A stretch of DNA of 64,000 nucleotides from Aquimarina sp. MMG016. Its GTDB lineage: Bacteria > Bacteroidota > Bacteroidia > Flavobacteriales > Flavobacteriaceae. The position numbers and the translations under genes are program-made. Below are positions 17,370 through 25,652 of this stretch, in pieces (the stretch's first letter is position 1; the number at the start of each line of letters is the position of its first letter). Under the pieces are notes generated by a model that was given only the letters and a program-made list of their open reading frames with translations, made no database searches and was not told where the DNA came from. Location of the stretch: NCBI RefSeq assembly GCF_018100805.1, contig NZ_JAGJEA010000006.1, positions 186,001 to 250,000 on the forward strand, in the 5' to 3' direction.

Positions 17370-19330
17370 CGTATAACAATACGCTTGACAATAGTATTCT
17401 CCTCAACCCTAATTTTTGCGATATATAGTCCGGGAGATATACCGGTTATAGGTAATATCGAATTTGCTCCTTTAAAAGATGTCTTCATCACCAAAGTTCC
17501 CAATGTGCTAAACATCTCAATCTCTCCCTTATTTCCATCAATAGAAATATTAATATAATCTTTAGCTGGATTAGGATAAATTCTAAACTGGCTAATACTA
17601 TTATCGATTACGGATAAAGTATTAGACCAGGTATCCCCAACATTATTACCCCAAATATATTCTACTAAATCAGGTTGATCTATAAAAGGGTTACGATTAC
17701 GCTGCCATTCATAAATTATATTGTTTCTATTCATTTCAAAATCATCAGGAGGGTCATTACGATGCCAAGTTAACAATGTTGCTAAATCGCCCAGTTGACC
17801 AACTGTAGAGTTATCTGGATCACCATTCACCACTTCCAACCCATCATACCTGATTGTTAGAAAGAAGATTCCACGTGCTACATCACCCTGCCAACTCCCT
17901 AAAGTTCCTATCGGACCTGAATACTCTCCATAATCCCGATTTCCTCTAGAACTATTCTCACCTCTATCAGCTGCTCGCAATCCATGAGCATCAGAATTAG
18001 CATGTCTTAAAGAATCAACCTTAGTGGTTACAAACACATTAATTCCATCCGCGATTCTATCAGCTTCATTATCATTAAAGCCTCCTCTGGATCTTGGATA
18101 CGTATGTTCTCGATTCCACTCATCTCCCCCATTATCAAATCCATCAAAATCCAGTTTAGGACGACTCTCTTCACTATATACTAACCAAACCTGATTACTA
18201 TTTTCAGGGCTTTGATCTGCCGAATTTAGAATTTCCACAATATCCGCATAGGTATGTGCTCTAACAGTAGCCGGATCTGCAATGATATCCTCAATAGCTT
18301 GCACAAGTGGAGCATTAGCTAAACCCTCCAAAGAATTATAATACCCAATTGGAGCAGTATTTACTACGTTCCCAAAAGTTGGGTTTAGAGGTGTCCCCCA
18401 AGCAGCCATGGTAAAATCATTATCTATAACTCTTATTTCTTTATTATCATTAAGACGATTAAAACCTGATGGAATCATACCAAAGGTAATCTTTAGTTCC
18501 TCATCGCCTTCATCATCAATATCATCAATAATCTGAATAGTATTTGTTGCCGTATTCATACCTGTAGGAATTGTTACAGAAGTACTTCCGGAATAATCTG
18601 ATGTATCAAAGTTTCCGTTGTTTATAGTGAAATCAAAATTTAAATCACTGGTGACATTATTTTGAGTAGTAAAAATGATATCAAAACTATCTCCTTCATT
18701 ATACTGATTAGCTGCTACAGTAAAAGAAATACCATTAAACTGTACTCCACTTCCATCATTAGGAACTCCAGGAGTTGGTGTAGTTACGGTATAAGAGCCA
18801 TCATTGTTGCGCTGTATAGACTCTGCATCTTTATTATTATTTTCATTTTCATTAATTTGTTCTGTTTCACCAAGAAGTGTTAATAATCCAGTATCATCTG
18901 CGTCACTGGTATCATACACCAAAGCATCCACTAAATTTGTCGTAGTAGCCAAGGTCCCATCCGGAAAATCTGTATCATTTCCTAAATATAGCGCTACCGC
19001 ATCCGCACCATTCTGAATAGTACTATCAAAAAGGATAAATTCTGGCACAGGAGATACAGCATTACTTCCTATTAAAAGAATACCATTAACATCAGTGGAT
19101 AAGCCATCTAAATCCAAAGCAAAATAACTAGCATCCCCTCCACTGGTAGATCCATTAAAGAAAACCAAAACATATCCATCCATAGAAAAACCAGGGCTAT
19201 CTGATTTTAGTTCTACAATCTCTAAATCATCTGTACTTGGAGTATCAGAATCCAATTCATTAATCACAACTTGTCCATAAGACAAGCCACAAAACAGGGA
19301 AAGAATACATAGTATAAAAGATTTTTTCAT
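17366..19330 (-). CDS. T9SS-secreted endonuclease I with lamin-tail-like and Calx-beta-like domains
   Basis: Large secreted nuclease of 654 residues. In order: signal peptide (about 1-19, ending SYGQ), a lamin-tail-like beta domain (about 20-150, opening VVINELDSDTPSTDDLEIVEL), a Calx-beta-like segment (about 195-305, with DDIDDEGDEELKITF), an endonuclease I domain (about 320-560) with the His-metal motif EWNREHTYPRS and the DAHGLRAAD and NRDYGE blocks, and a type A sorting domain at the end (FRIYPNPAKDYINIS through GLYIAKI). The sorting domain routes it through the type IX system, whose protein PorD is coded in this window. Likely role: degradation of external DNA for nutrients or in biofilms. 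Confidence 0.9.
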   Translation of the reverse strand: MKKSFILCILSLFCGLSYGQVVINELDSDTPSTDDLEIVELKSDSPGFSMDGYVLVFFNGSTSGGDASYFALDLDGLSTDVNGILLIGSNAVSPVPEFILFDSTIQNGADAVALYLGNDTDFPDGTLATTTNLVDALVYDTSDADDTGLLTLLGETEQINENENNNKDAESIQRNNDGSYTVTTPTPGVPNDGSGVQFNGISFTVAANQYNEGDSFDIIFTTQNNVTSDLNFDFTINNGNFDTSDYSGSTSVTIPTGMNTATNTIQIIDDIDDEGDEELKITFGMIPSGFNRLNDNKEIRVIDNDFTMAAWGTPLNPTFGNVVNTAPIGYYNSLEGLANAPLVQAIEDIIADPATVRAHTYADIVEILNSADQSPENSNQVWLVYSEESRPKLDFDGFDNGGDEWNREHTYPRSRGGFNDNEADRIADGINVFVTTKVDSLRHANSDAHGLRAADRGENSSRGNRDYGEYSGPIGTLGSWQGDVARGIFFLTIRYDGLEVVNGDPDNSTVGQLGDLATLLTWHRNDPPDDFEMNRNNIIYEWQRNRNPFIDQPDLVEYIWGNNVGDTWSNTLSVIDNSISQFRIYPNPAKDYINISIDGNKGEIEMFSTLGTLVMKTSFKGANSILPITGISPGLYIAKIRVEENTIVKRIVIR

Positions 19331-19424
19331 AGTTATAGTAATTACAACATAACAATATAAGGTTAATGAAGCTCTAGTTGTGTTATGATAGTATTAAAAT
19401 TAGATCAATACAAATGTCATTATT

Positions 19425-19452
19425 TAAAAATATACCAATTGGTATATTTTTA
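19425..19452. promoter_or_regulatory. TetR operator O1 (autoregulatory)
   Basis: A perfect 28-bp palindrome centred on TATACCAATTGGTATA (19431-19446). It covers the -33 region ahead of the -7 word at 19454, so a bound repressor would block RNA polymerase at the regulator's own gene. A second copy lies ahead of the thioesterase gene. Confidence 0.85.
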
Positions 19453-19453
19453 T

Positions 19454-19461
19454 TATATTTG
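19454..19461 (+). promoter_or_regulatory. -7 element of tetR-family gene
   Basis: TATATTTG, with only 7 bases between it and the ATG at 19469. It supports the start at 19469 and predicts a very short leader. Confidence 0.6.
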
Positions 19462-19468
19462 TGAAGTT

Positions 19469-20077
19469 ATGTCAATAAAAGTGCTTACAAAAGCTGAACA
19501 AACAGCAGAATTTATTATTCAGACTGTGGCTCCCATTTTTAATATGAATGGGTATGCTGCAACTAGTCTTAGCGATATTACTAAAGCAACCGGACTAACT
19601 AAAGGAGCTATCTATGGCAATTTCAAGAACAAAGAAGAGCTTGCCATTGCTGCTTTCACAATGACAGAAAAAAATATGCTTAGACGAATTACGGATCATC
19701 AATCCCTTAGTGATTCACCTATAGAAAAACTATTTTTGGTTACTGATTTTTACAGAAACTATTATAATTACACTCAAGAGATTGGTGGATGTCCTGTGCT
19801 CAATATGGGAGTAGACGCCAAACATCAAATTCCTGCTTTATTTCAGCACGTACAATTTACCATCGGGAAGATTCAAAGTAACGTAGCCAAGCTTATTGAT
19901 TCAGGAAAAAAACTTGGAGAGATTAATACCCAGATAAACTCCATGTTATATGCCAAAAGGTTGTATAGCATGATTACAGGGGCGATTTTTATGACACACA
20001 CCATGGATGACAACAGCTATCTTATGGAAACCATGGATCAAATTGACAAGATGATTCACAATGAATTAAAACGATAA
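19469..20077 (+). CDS. TetR-family repressor (NemR-like C-terminus)
   Basis: A 202-residue repressor starting MSIKVLTKAEQ; the upstream open frame (28 codons) runs through the operator and promoter and is rejected. The helix-turn-helix spans about 32-53 (TSLSDITKATGLTKGAIYGNF). The C-terminal ligand domain includes EIGGCPVLNMGVDAKH, a pattern seen in NemR/YxaF-type members where a Cys can sense electrophiles. Palindromes TATACC-N4-GGTATA lie ahead of this gene and ahead of the downstream thioesterase gene, so both are predicted to be repressed by it and released by a small molecule not identified here. Confidence 0.9.
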   Translation: MSIKVLTKAEQTAEFIIQTVAPIFNMNGYAATSLSDITKATGLTKGAIYGNFKNKEELAIAAFTMTEKNMLRRITDHQSLSDSPIEKLFLVTDFYRNYYNYTQEIGGCPVLNMGVDAKHQIPALFQHVQFTIGKIQSNVAKLIDSGKKLGEINTQINSMLYAKRLYSMITGAIFMTHTMDDNSYLMETMDQIDKMIHNELKR

Positions 20078-20098
20078 AATTATTTTTTTAACATAAAA

Positions 20099-20114
20099 TA
20101 TACCAATCGGTATA
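20099..20114. promoter_or_regulatory. TetR operator O2
   Basis: TATACC-AATC-GGTATA: arms identical to O1 with a non-palindromic centre. It lies 12 bases ahead of the thioesterase ATG. Confidence 0.8.
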
Positions 20115-20126
20115 AAACAAAGAGAT

Positions 20127-20612
20127 ATGACAACATTACCAAAAGTTTTAGAAAGTAAAGCAAAGATTAGATTTCAGGATTGTGATCCTTTCAACCACCT
20201 TAACAATGCGGCATATATTAATTACATGATTAACGCTAGAGAGGATCAAATTGATCAACATTATGAATTGGATATTTTTACTCTGGCAAAAACCCAAGGT
20301 ATAAGTTGGGTAGTTGGCTCCAATCAGATAGCCTACCTTAAGCCTGCACTATTAATGGAAGATGTAATTATTGATTCGCAACTATTCCATTTTACGGACA
20401 ATCAATTGCACGTAGAAATCCGCATGTGGAATGAAGATAAATCTGAGATCAAAGCTGTAATGTGGAGCACTTTTGTGCATTTTAATTTACTACAACAGAA
20501 ACGCTGGAATCACGATGAAAAACTATCTAAATTATTTAAAAACATTTTGAATCCTATAGATGCTAAAAGTTTTGAGGAAAGAATTTCGCAATTAAAACCA
20601 CAAAAAGTGTAA
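20127..20612 (+). CDS. Acyl-CoA thioesterase (4HBT hotdog fold)
   Basis: Hotdog-fold hydrolase of 161 residues that is predicted to cleave acyl-CoA to free acid and CoA in the cytoplasm. The 4-hydroxybenzoyl-CoA thioesterase signature is clear: FQDCDPFNHLNNAAYINY, with Asp18/Asp20, His24, Asn26 and Tyr30. A predicted TetR operator is 12 bases ahead of the ATG, and the repressor gene is the upstream neighbour, so expression probably rises with the ligand of that repressor. The acyl chain preference cannot be read from the sequence. Confidence 0.88.
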   Translation: MTTLPKVLESKAKIRFQDCDPFNHLNNAAYINYMINAREDQIDQHYELDIFTLAKTQGISWVVGSNQIAYLKPALLMEDVIIDSQLFHFTDNQLHVEIRMWNEDKSEIKAVMWSTFVHFNLLQQKRWNHDEKLSKLFKNILNPIDAKSFEERISQLKPQKV

Positions 20613-20669
20613 CATTTGTTATTTTTCACAGTCTTATCTAGAACATCAATCACTTAAAACCTAACTATT

Positions 20670-20795
20670 ATGAAATCTTCTGGAGGTTTAGGCTCTTCTA
20701 ATAGAAAGAAGAGCTCATATATTTATATTGGATTTTTTATTATTGCCATTTTATCCATGATCATTGTTATCTGGCAAACTGGGATGTTGGATTAG
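20670..20795 (+). CDS. 41-residue single-pass membrane peptide
   Basis: Short gene starting ATG at 20670: a Ser/Gly/Lys-rich head (MKSSGGLGSSNRKKSS) then one hydrophobic helix of about 20 residues (YIYIGFFIIAILSMIIVIW) and a short tail QTGMLD. The positive charge before the helix predicts that the N-terminus stays in the cytoplasm. It is in a 207-base gap between the thioesterase and the phosphatase, on the same strand. No family recognised; composition and clean single helix favour a real gene over chance. Confidence 0.55.
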   Translation: MKSSGGLGSSNRKKSSYIYIGFFIIAILSMIIVIWQTGMLD

Positions 20796-20846
20796 TTTGA
20801 CTGGAAATAACCTATTTTTTTGCAATTATTAAAGAATCCATATATT

Positions 20847-21362
20847 ATGAATAAATCAATTTTAATCTTTTTTTCTCTTTTTCTATCAATAACTTCATGC
20901 TATTCGCAGGAAAAGGTAGAAACATTGGATACAACTACTTATTTCTTCATACGCCATACCGAAAAAGATCTTAGTGATCCCAATAATAGAAACCCTAATC
21001 TAACAGAAGAAGGAAAATCTAGAGCCCAAAACTGGGCAAATATGCTTGCTGACATCAAAGTAGATATGGTATTCAGCACAGATTATATAAGAACAAAGCA
21101 AACAGCAGACCCTATTGCAAAAAGCAAAAATCTGGAGATAATTATATACAATCCACGTCATCTAAATGATCCTGAATTTAAACAAAAAACAAAAGGAAAA
21201 ACTTCTGTAATTGTTGGACATAGCAATACGACACCAGCTTTTGTCAATACAATATTAGGGCAAGAAAAATATTCTTCTCTAAGTGAAAAAGACTATGGCA
21301 AAGTATTCATTGTAACCGTAACAGGAGAAAACATATCCGATATTGTACTTAACTACAATTAA
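20847..21362 (+). CDS. Histidine phosphatase family (SixA-like) exported protein
   Basis: Phosphatase-fold protein of 171 residues of the histidine phosphatase (phosphoglycerate mutase-like) superfamily. The catalytic RHT (Arg36-His37) lies in FFIRHTEKD, the second Arg in DYIRTKQTA, and the second His in VGHSNTTP. It starts at 20847 with a signal sequence ending ITSC (Cys18), so it is probably a lipoprotein in the periplasm or outer membrane; the frame extends 9 codons upstream without adding anything. It is convergent with the DUF6503 gene, stop codons overlapping in TTAA. The substrate is unknown. Confidence 0.85.
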   Translation: MNKSILIFFSLFLSITSCYSQEKVETLDTTTYFFIRHTEKDLSDPNNRNPNLTEEGKSRAQNWANMLADIKVDMVFSTDYIRTKQTADPIAKSKNLEIIIYNPRHLNDPEFKQKTKGKTSVIVGHSNTTPAFVNTILGQEKYSSLSEKDYGKVFIVTVTGENISDIVLNYN

Positions 21363-22114
21363 CAACAATCTCTTTCGATATAAACATAGATATCTTCTAG
21401 CTCAATTTTAGAAAGCAGTTTCAACTTTTCTTTTTCAAACAACTCATCAAGTTTTGTAAGTGGAGTAGATAAATCGCTTGTTTTATAATTATTATAATCT
21501 ACAAATCGTATCCCATTTATTATCCTGGGGTTATATGCTTCTCTAAAACGTATTCCACCTCCATTAACAGCATATTTATAAGCTAAATAATCCACGGTAT
21601 AATTATCTTTATGTATCCAATACAAGAATTCGTCGTCAAAATCAGTCCCTCCTCCTTCTTGATCAAAAGTTACTTTGATTCTATAATATGATTCTCCATT
21701 AACTTTAGACTCTCCTACCAATTGCTTATTTACGGCCGGAGCATTAAGCCCATAAGGTAGATTAGCAAAATAATGTACCGAGTTTACACCATCACTAATT
21801 CGGGTTACTAACGAATCTGCAACGGTAATCGGACAGTTTTCTATAGTCCTTTCTAATCCTTTGTTACTAATTACATCATGAATTACTAACCCATCTTTTC
21901 CTGCAACAAATCGTTCTAATTCATAAAATCCTTCATTACGCTTACTTCTATATTGCTTTCCTCTAAAGGTAAATTGAATAATTGCATTATTATATAAACT
22001 TCCACCTGCTTTCTCAATTGTTTTATCTACAATTTCTTGTGCAGAGAATTGTATAGTATCTATAGTAAAGGATGTTAAAATTAGCACTGATATTAGTATC
22101 AAAAACCTTTTCAT
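21359..22114 (-). CDS. DUF6503-family exported protein
   Basis: A 251-residue protein with a signal peptide (about 1-18) and a beta-rich body that matches the flavobacterial DUF6503 pattern: AQEIVDKTIEKAGG, a run of strands with FTFRGKQYRSKRNEG, and YYRIKVTFDQEGGG with DDEFLYWIHKDNY. This architecture resembles periplasmic lipoprotein-carrier-like folds (LolA/LolB or outer-membrane lipoprotein sorting), but that is only a structural analogy. No catalytic residues are evident. The C-terminus ends in a Cys pair (RDCC). Confidence 0.65.
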   Translation of the reverse strand: MKRFLILISVLILTSFTIDTIQFSAQEIVDKTIEKAGGSLYNNAIIQFTFRGKQYRSKRNEGFYELERFVAGKDGLVIHDVISNKGLERTIENCPITVADSLVTRISDGVNSVHYFANLPYGLNAPAVNKQLVGESKVNGESYYRIKVTFDQEGGGTDFDDEFLYWIHKDNYTVDYLAYKYAVNGGGIRFREAYNPRIINGIRFVDYNNYKTSDLSTPLTKLDELFEKEKLKLLSKIELEDIYVYIERDCC

Positions 22115-22260
22115 AATTATTTCATTTAAAAACTAAAAATACTTTTTATACCAGTAATTATTGCAAGAATTATGTTAAACTGACTTTTAAACTTCTAGAC
22201 ATATTTGTATCCCTATACTTATTATATTGACTTGCTTTTCATTATAAATGTACTCCAGTA

Positions 22261-22291
22261 TTTTTGAAATTATTTTTCAAAATTTCAAAAA
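22261..22291. promoter_or_regulatory. Inverted repeat upstream of the 22328 gene
   Basis: Perfect 11-bp arms TTTTTGAAATT and AATTTCAAAAA separated by 9 bases, about 37 bases ahead of the ATG and just ahead of a -7-like TTATTTTGC. A candidate operator; AT-rich, so chance cannot be excluded. Confidence 0.35.
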
Positions 22292-22327
22292 GATATTTAT
22301 TTTGCAATACCTAAATCAAATACCATT

Positions 22328-22684
22328 ATGAAATATATAATACTACTTTTAGTTTGTATGAGCATTCACCCTCTTCTTGCCCAAGATGCCGGGGTGTATG
22401 AAAACACTACCAAAGCTTTTCAGGAAAACTTTAATGCACAAAATGTAGATGCTGTTTTTGATATGTATACAGTAGAAATGCAAGAAGAAATGACCAAAGA
22501 AGGAGTAACTCGTTTTGTAAAAGGTTGCTTTGAGCAGTTTGGAAGCTTAAAAAGCTTAACTTTTATCGAAACTACAGAAGGAGTCAATAGTTATACTGCT
22601 GCGTTCGAAAAAATAAGCTTGGTAATGGAATTAAAACTTACTGAAATTGGTAAAATAGCTACTATTCAATTTCAGGAACCATAA
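22328..22684 (+). CDS. Exported DUF3887-like small protein
   Basis: A 118-residue protein with a signal peptide (about 1-19, ending LLAQ) and a short alpha+beta domain that resembles DUF3887/NTF2-like proteins: AFQENFNAQNVDAVFDMYT, MTKEGVTRFVKGCFEQFGSL, and two final strands. Such domains are often fused to hydrolases; here it stands alone. No active-site residues can be named. Own predicted operator upstream and strong terminator downstream make it a single-gene unit. Confidence 0.6.
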   Translation: MKYIILLLVCMSIHPLLAQDAGVYENTTKAFQENFNAQNVDAVFDMYTVEMQEEMTKEGVTRFVKGCFEQFGSLKSLTFIETTEGVNSYTAAFEKISLVMELKLTEIGKIATIQFQEP

Positions 22685-22708
22685 GAATAACACACAATTA
22701 TCAATATT

Positions 22709-22741
22709 ATAAAGCTTTCTTTCGAGAAAGCTTTATTTTTA
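22709..22741 (+). terminator. Intrinsic terminator
   Basis: Ten-bp stem AAAGCTTTCT with AGAAAGCTTT around TTCG, followed by ATTTTTAT. It separates the DUF3887-like gene from smpB. Confidence 0.88.
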
Positions 22742-22768
22742 TCATCTTTGTACGCATTGACGTTAAAA

Positions 22769-23227
22769 ATGAATCCGAATAAAATTAACATACTAAATCG
22801 AAAAGCTAAATTCGAATACGAATTTCTGGATAAATATACAGCCGGAATCAAATTAGCTGGTACAGAGATCAAAGCCATTCGTGAAGGTAAAGCAGGTATT
22901 GCAGAAAGTTTCTGTGAGTTCAATAACGGAGAGCTTTTTGTGATCAATATGCACATCGAAGAGTATTCTCACGCAACCTACTTTAATCATAGTCCAAAGA
23001 GTGAACGTAAGCTATTACTTAATAAAAAAGAGTTGCGTAAGCTCGAAAAAGAAGTTAAAAATTCAGGTCTTACTATTATTCCAACCCGTTTATTTATTAA
23101 TGAAAAGGGCTTAGCTAAGTTAGATATTGTTCTGGCACGTGGTAAGAAAATGTATGATAAAAGAGAAACTATCAAGGATAGAGATAATAAAAGAGCGTTG
23201 GATAGGATTAAGAAAAACTATAATTAA
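22769..23227 (+). CDS. smpB: SsrA-binding protein SmpB
   Basis: Partner of tmRNA in rescue of stalled ribosomes; 152 residues from the ATG at 22769 (MNPNKINILNRKAKFEYEF). The frame opens 7 codons earlier at a TTG, but that lies on a promoter-like CATCTTTG (22743-22750) and adds a non-family extension. Family blocks: AGIKLAGTEIKAIREGKAGIAESF, NMHIEEYSHATYFNH, RKLLLNKKELRKL, GLAKLDIVLARGKK, and a basic tail KRALDRIKKNYN. The tmRNA gene itself is not in the window. Confidence 0.96.
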   Translation: MNPNKINILNRKAKFEYEFLDKYTAGIKLAGTEIKAIREGKAGIAESFCEFNNGELFVINMHIEEYSHATYFNHSPKSERKLLLNKKELRKLEKEVKNSGLTIIPTRLFINEKGLAKLDIVLARGKKMYDKRETIKDRDNKRALDRIKKNYN

Positions 23228-23232
23228 TATCG

Positions 23233-23838
23233 CTACCTTTTTCCTGTTCTATCGTGTGTTGTTATTTTATTATATAATTCCTGTTCTTGCTTCTGTAATT
23301 CTTGATTGTTAGGATCTTTATCCAATTGTTTTAGAACTTCAATATAATCCGGGTGATCTTTATACTTTATTTTCAGAAAAGTATATGGAGGAATAATATA
23401 TAAAAGAACAAGAGCTATAGTACAGTAAATTATACTGCGTAAAAGTATCTTTTTATAAAAGCCTTCTTTCTGCTTAAAATATTTAATAATTCTAATAACC
23501 GAAATAATTAGTAAGCCCAAAAAACCTAGTAACAAATTGGTTTTTGAAAAAGGCCAAGACATTACCTGAAATAATATTCCCAATACAGTAATAGAAAGAA
23601 GAACACCTGTACAAATTGTCCCTATAATCCTTATTGAAGAAGCTTCAGCGTAAGCATCTTTTTTAAACATTTTACGTAATGGCACACTATTTAGTAGCAC
23701 AAAACTAAAATAGAAATATAGACAAGAAAGACCTAAAAGTGACAACATAGTAACCATATTTCCAAAAGGATAATCCAACGCTTTCCAAAATATCGCTAAA
23801 ACTGCTATGCTTATTAATACAATTTCAACTCTCTTCAT
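23233..23838 (-). CDS. Multi-pass membrane protein with repeated W/Y-P-F motif (GldL-like feature)
   Basis: A 201-residue inner-membrane protein with five or so hydrophobic segments. Two halves share a motif: FWKALDYPFGN followed by a hydrophobic helix, and FQVMSWPFSKTN followed by another. This aromatic-Pro motif before a helix recalls the membrane part of the gliding protein GldL, but the protein lacks GldL's long cytoplasmic tail, so I do not name it GldL. A charged C-terminal helix (DPNNQELQKQEQELYNK) could be coiled coil. It lies just behind pcm and is convergent with smpB. Confidence 0.5.
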   Translation of the reverse strand: MKRVEIVLISIAVLAIFWKALDYPFGNMVTMLSLLGLSCLYFYFSFVLLNSVPLRKMFKKDAYAEASSIRIIGTICTGVLLSITVLGILFQVMSWPFSKTNLLLGFLGLLIISVIRIIKYFKQKEGFYKKILLRSIIYCTIALVLLYIIPPYTFLKIKYKDHPDYIEVLKQLDKDPNNQELQKQEQELYNKITTHDRTGKR

Positions 23839-23852
23839 AACAAATATATACT

Positions 23853-24494
23853 CTAATTCTTATCCTCCAATAACGGTACGAATCTAAACTCTCCAAGCTC
23901 TCGTTTTTCAAATTCATTTTCACTTTTACGAATAAACAAAGTCATGATTTGATTTTTCTTACCCACCGGGATAACTAGTCTACCCCCTATTTTAAGCTGA
24001 CTCAAAAGTGGTTTTGGCACAAACGGAGCTCCCGCAGTTACAATAATAGAATCATAAGGAGCAAACTCTTCCATTCCTTTATACCCATCACCAAACGTAA
24101 GTCTTTTAGGACGATAGCCAAGCTTAGACAAAAACAGCTTCGTTTTTTTAAATAATTCCTGCTGCCTTTCTATACTATATACTTTGGCTCCTAACTCGCA
24201 TAGTACTGCAGTTTGGTACCCGGATCCTGTACCAATCTCTAATACCTGATCTCCCTTTTCAACCTGTAACAATTCACTCTGAAAAGCAACTGTGTATGGC
24301 TGAGAAATAGTTTGATCGGCAGCTATTGGGAAAGCTTTGTCCTGATACGCATGATCCTCAAAACTTGAATCCATAAATAAATGCCTAGGTATCTTGTTGA
24401 TAGCAGACAAAACACCTTCATCTTTGATTCCTTTTTTAATCAATACTTCTACTAATTGCTTTCTTTTACCAGCATGTCTAAGGGTATCTTTCAC
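23853..24494 (-). CDS. pcm: Protein-L-isoaspartate O-methyltransferase
   Basis: S-adenosylmethionine-dependent repair enzyme that methylates isoaspartyl residues in aged proteins. The 213 residues match the family: PRHLFMDSSFEDHAYQDKAFPI, the active-site TISQPYTVA, the AdoMet motif LEIGTGSGYQTAVL, YDSIIVTAGAPFVP, and GGRLVIPVG. The gene after it on the same strand starts 15 bases downstream. Confidence 0.95.
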   Translation of the reverse strand: MKDTLRHAGKRKQLVEVLIKKGIKDEGVLSAINKIPRHLFMDSSFEDHAYQDKAFPIAADQTISQPYTVAFQSELLQVEKGDQVLEIGTGSGYQTAVLCELGAKVYSIERQQELFKKTKLFLSKLGYRPKRLTFGDGYKGMEEFAPYDSIIVTAGAPFVPKPLLSQLKIGGRLVIPVGKKNQIMTLFIRKSENEFEKRELGEFRFVPLLEDKN

Positions 24495-24619
24495 TATATT
24501 AAGGTTGTTTAGCTGGCTAAAATTACATAAAGATTTTAAAGATTTCTAAACTATTTCACTACTAACCTGAATATTTTGCATTTTACATATAATTAGGATT
24601 TAAAATTTATAAATAATAC

Positions 24620-24627
24620 TATTTTTG
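24620..24627 (+). promoter_or_regulatory. -7 element ahead of Gfo/Idh/MocA gene
   Basis: TATTTTTG fits TAnnTTTG, 16 bases ahead of the ATG at 24644. Confidence 0.45.
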
Positions 24628-24643
24628 TGTAAAATCATGAATT

Positions 24644-25609
24644 ATGCTCAAAGCTGGAGTACTCGGTGCGGGACACCTAGGCAAAATCCATTTACGACTT
24701 CTCGAACAATCTGAAAATTACGAACTAGTAGGGTTCTATGACGCTAGTGAGGCACAAGCTAAAGCTATTGCAGAAGAGTTTGGTTATCAATTATTTAATT
24801 CTGCAGAAGAATTAATCAATGCAGTTGATGTTGTAGATATTGTGACACCAACCTTCGCACATTTTGATGTAGCCAAGCAAGCTATAAAAGCTGGGAGACA
24901 TGTTTTTATAGAAAAACCAATAACGAATACCGTTGAAGAAGCTGAGCAATTGATCGAACTAGCTAATACGTATAAGGTAAAAGGGCAAGTGGGACATGTA
25001 GAACGTTTTAATCCTGCATATACAGCTGTAGCGGATAAAATTGATAATCCCATGTTTATTGAAGCTCACAGACTGGCTGAGTTTAACCCTCGTGGTACCG
25101 ATGTACCTGTAGTTTTGGATTTAATGATTCACGATATCGATGCTATATTAAGTGTCGTTCATTCTAAAGTTAAACATATTAGTGCCAGTGGTGTTTCTGT
25201 AATTAGTGAAACCCCTGATATTGCCAATGCCAGAATCGAATTCGAAAATGGTTGTGTGGCCAATCTTACGGCAAGTCGTATTTCTTTAAAGAATATGAGG
25301 AAATCCAGGTTTTTTCAACGTGATGCATATATCTCTGTAGATTTCTTTGAGAAAAAATGCGAAGTTGTAAAAATGAAAGATGCTCCGGAAAATCCAGATG
25401 ATTTTGCGATGATTCTTCAGAATGCTGAAGGAGTCAAAAAACAAATCTATTTTGACAACCCCAATGTACCTTCTAATAATGCAATTCTGGATGAGTTAGA
25501 TACTTTTGCTGAAGCCATTAATAACGACACTACTCCAATTGTATCATTAGAGCATGGTAAAAAAGCATTGGAAGTAGCACTTAAAGTTATTGAATGCTTC
25601 AAACACTAG
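24644..25609 (+). CDS. Gfo/Idh/MocA-family oxidoreductase
   Basis: NAD(P)-dependent oxidoreductase of 321 residues. The N-terminal Rossmann domain starts with GVLGAGHLGKIHLRLLEQS and carries the family motif FIEKPITNT (Lys of EKP). The C-terminal alpha/beta domain contains VPVVLDLMIHDIDAIL, with the conserved His-Asp arrangement. The natural substrate is usually a sugar or related polyol but cannot be assigned here. It is followed after 43 bases by the hydroxybutyryl-CoA dehydrogenase gene on the same strand. Confidence 0.88.
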   Translation: MLKAGVLGAGHLGKIHLRLLEQSENYELVGFYDASEAQAKAIAEEFGYQLFNSAEELINAVDVVDIVTPTFAHFDVAKQAIKAGRHVFIEKPITNTVEEAEQLIELANTYKVKGQVGHVERFNPAYTAVADKIDNPMFIEAHRLAEFNPRGTDVPVVLDLMIHDIDAILSVVHSKVKHISASGVSVISETPDIANARIEFENGCVANLTASRISLKNMRKSRFFQRDAYISVDFFEKKCEVVKMKDAPENPDDFAMILQNAEGVKKQIYFDNPNVPSNNAILDELDTFAEAINNDTTPIVSLEHGKKALEVALKVIECFKH

Positions 25610-25652
25610 TATAGATTATACACATATCACATACACATACTAAATATACAAC

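Noticed and set aside
19385..19468. 28-codon N-terminal extension of the TetR gene
   Set aside because: It crosses the operator and the -7 element, so it cannot be translated from that promoter.
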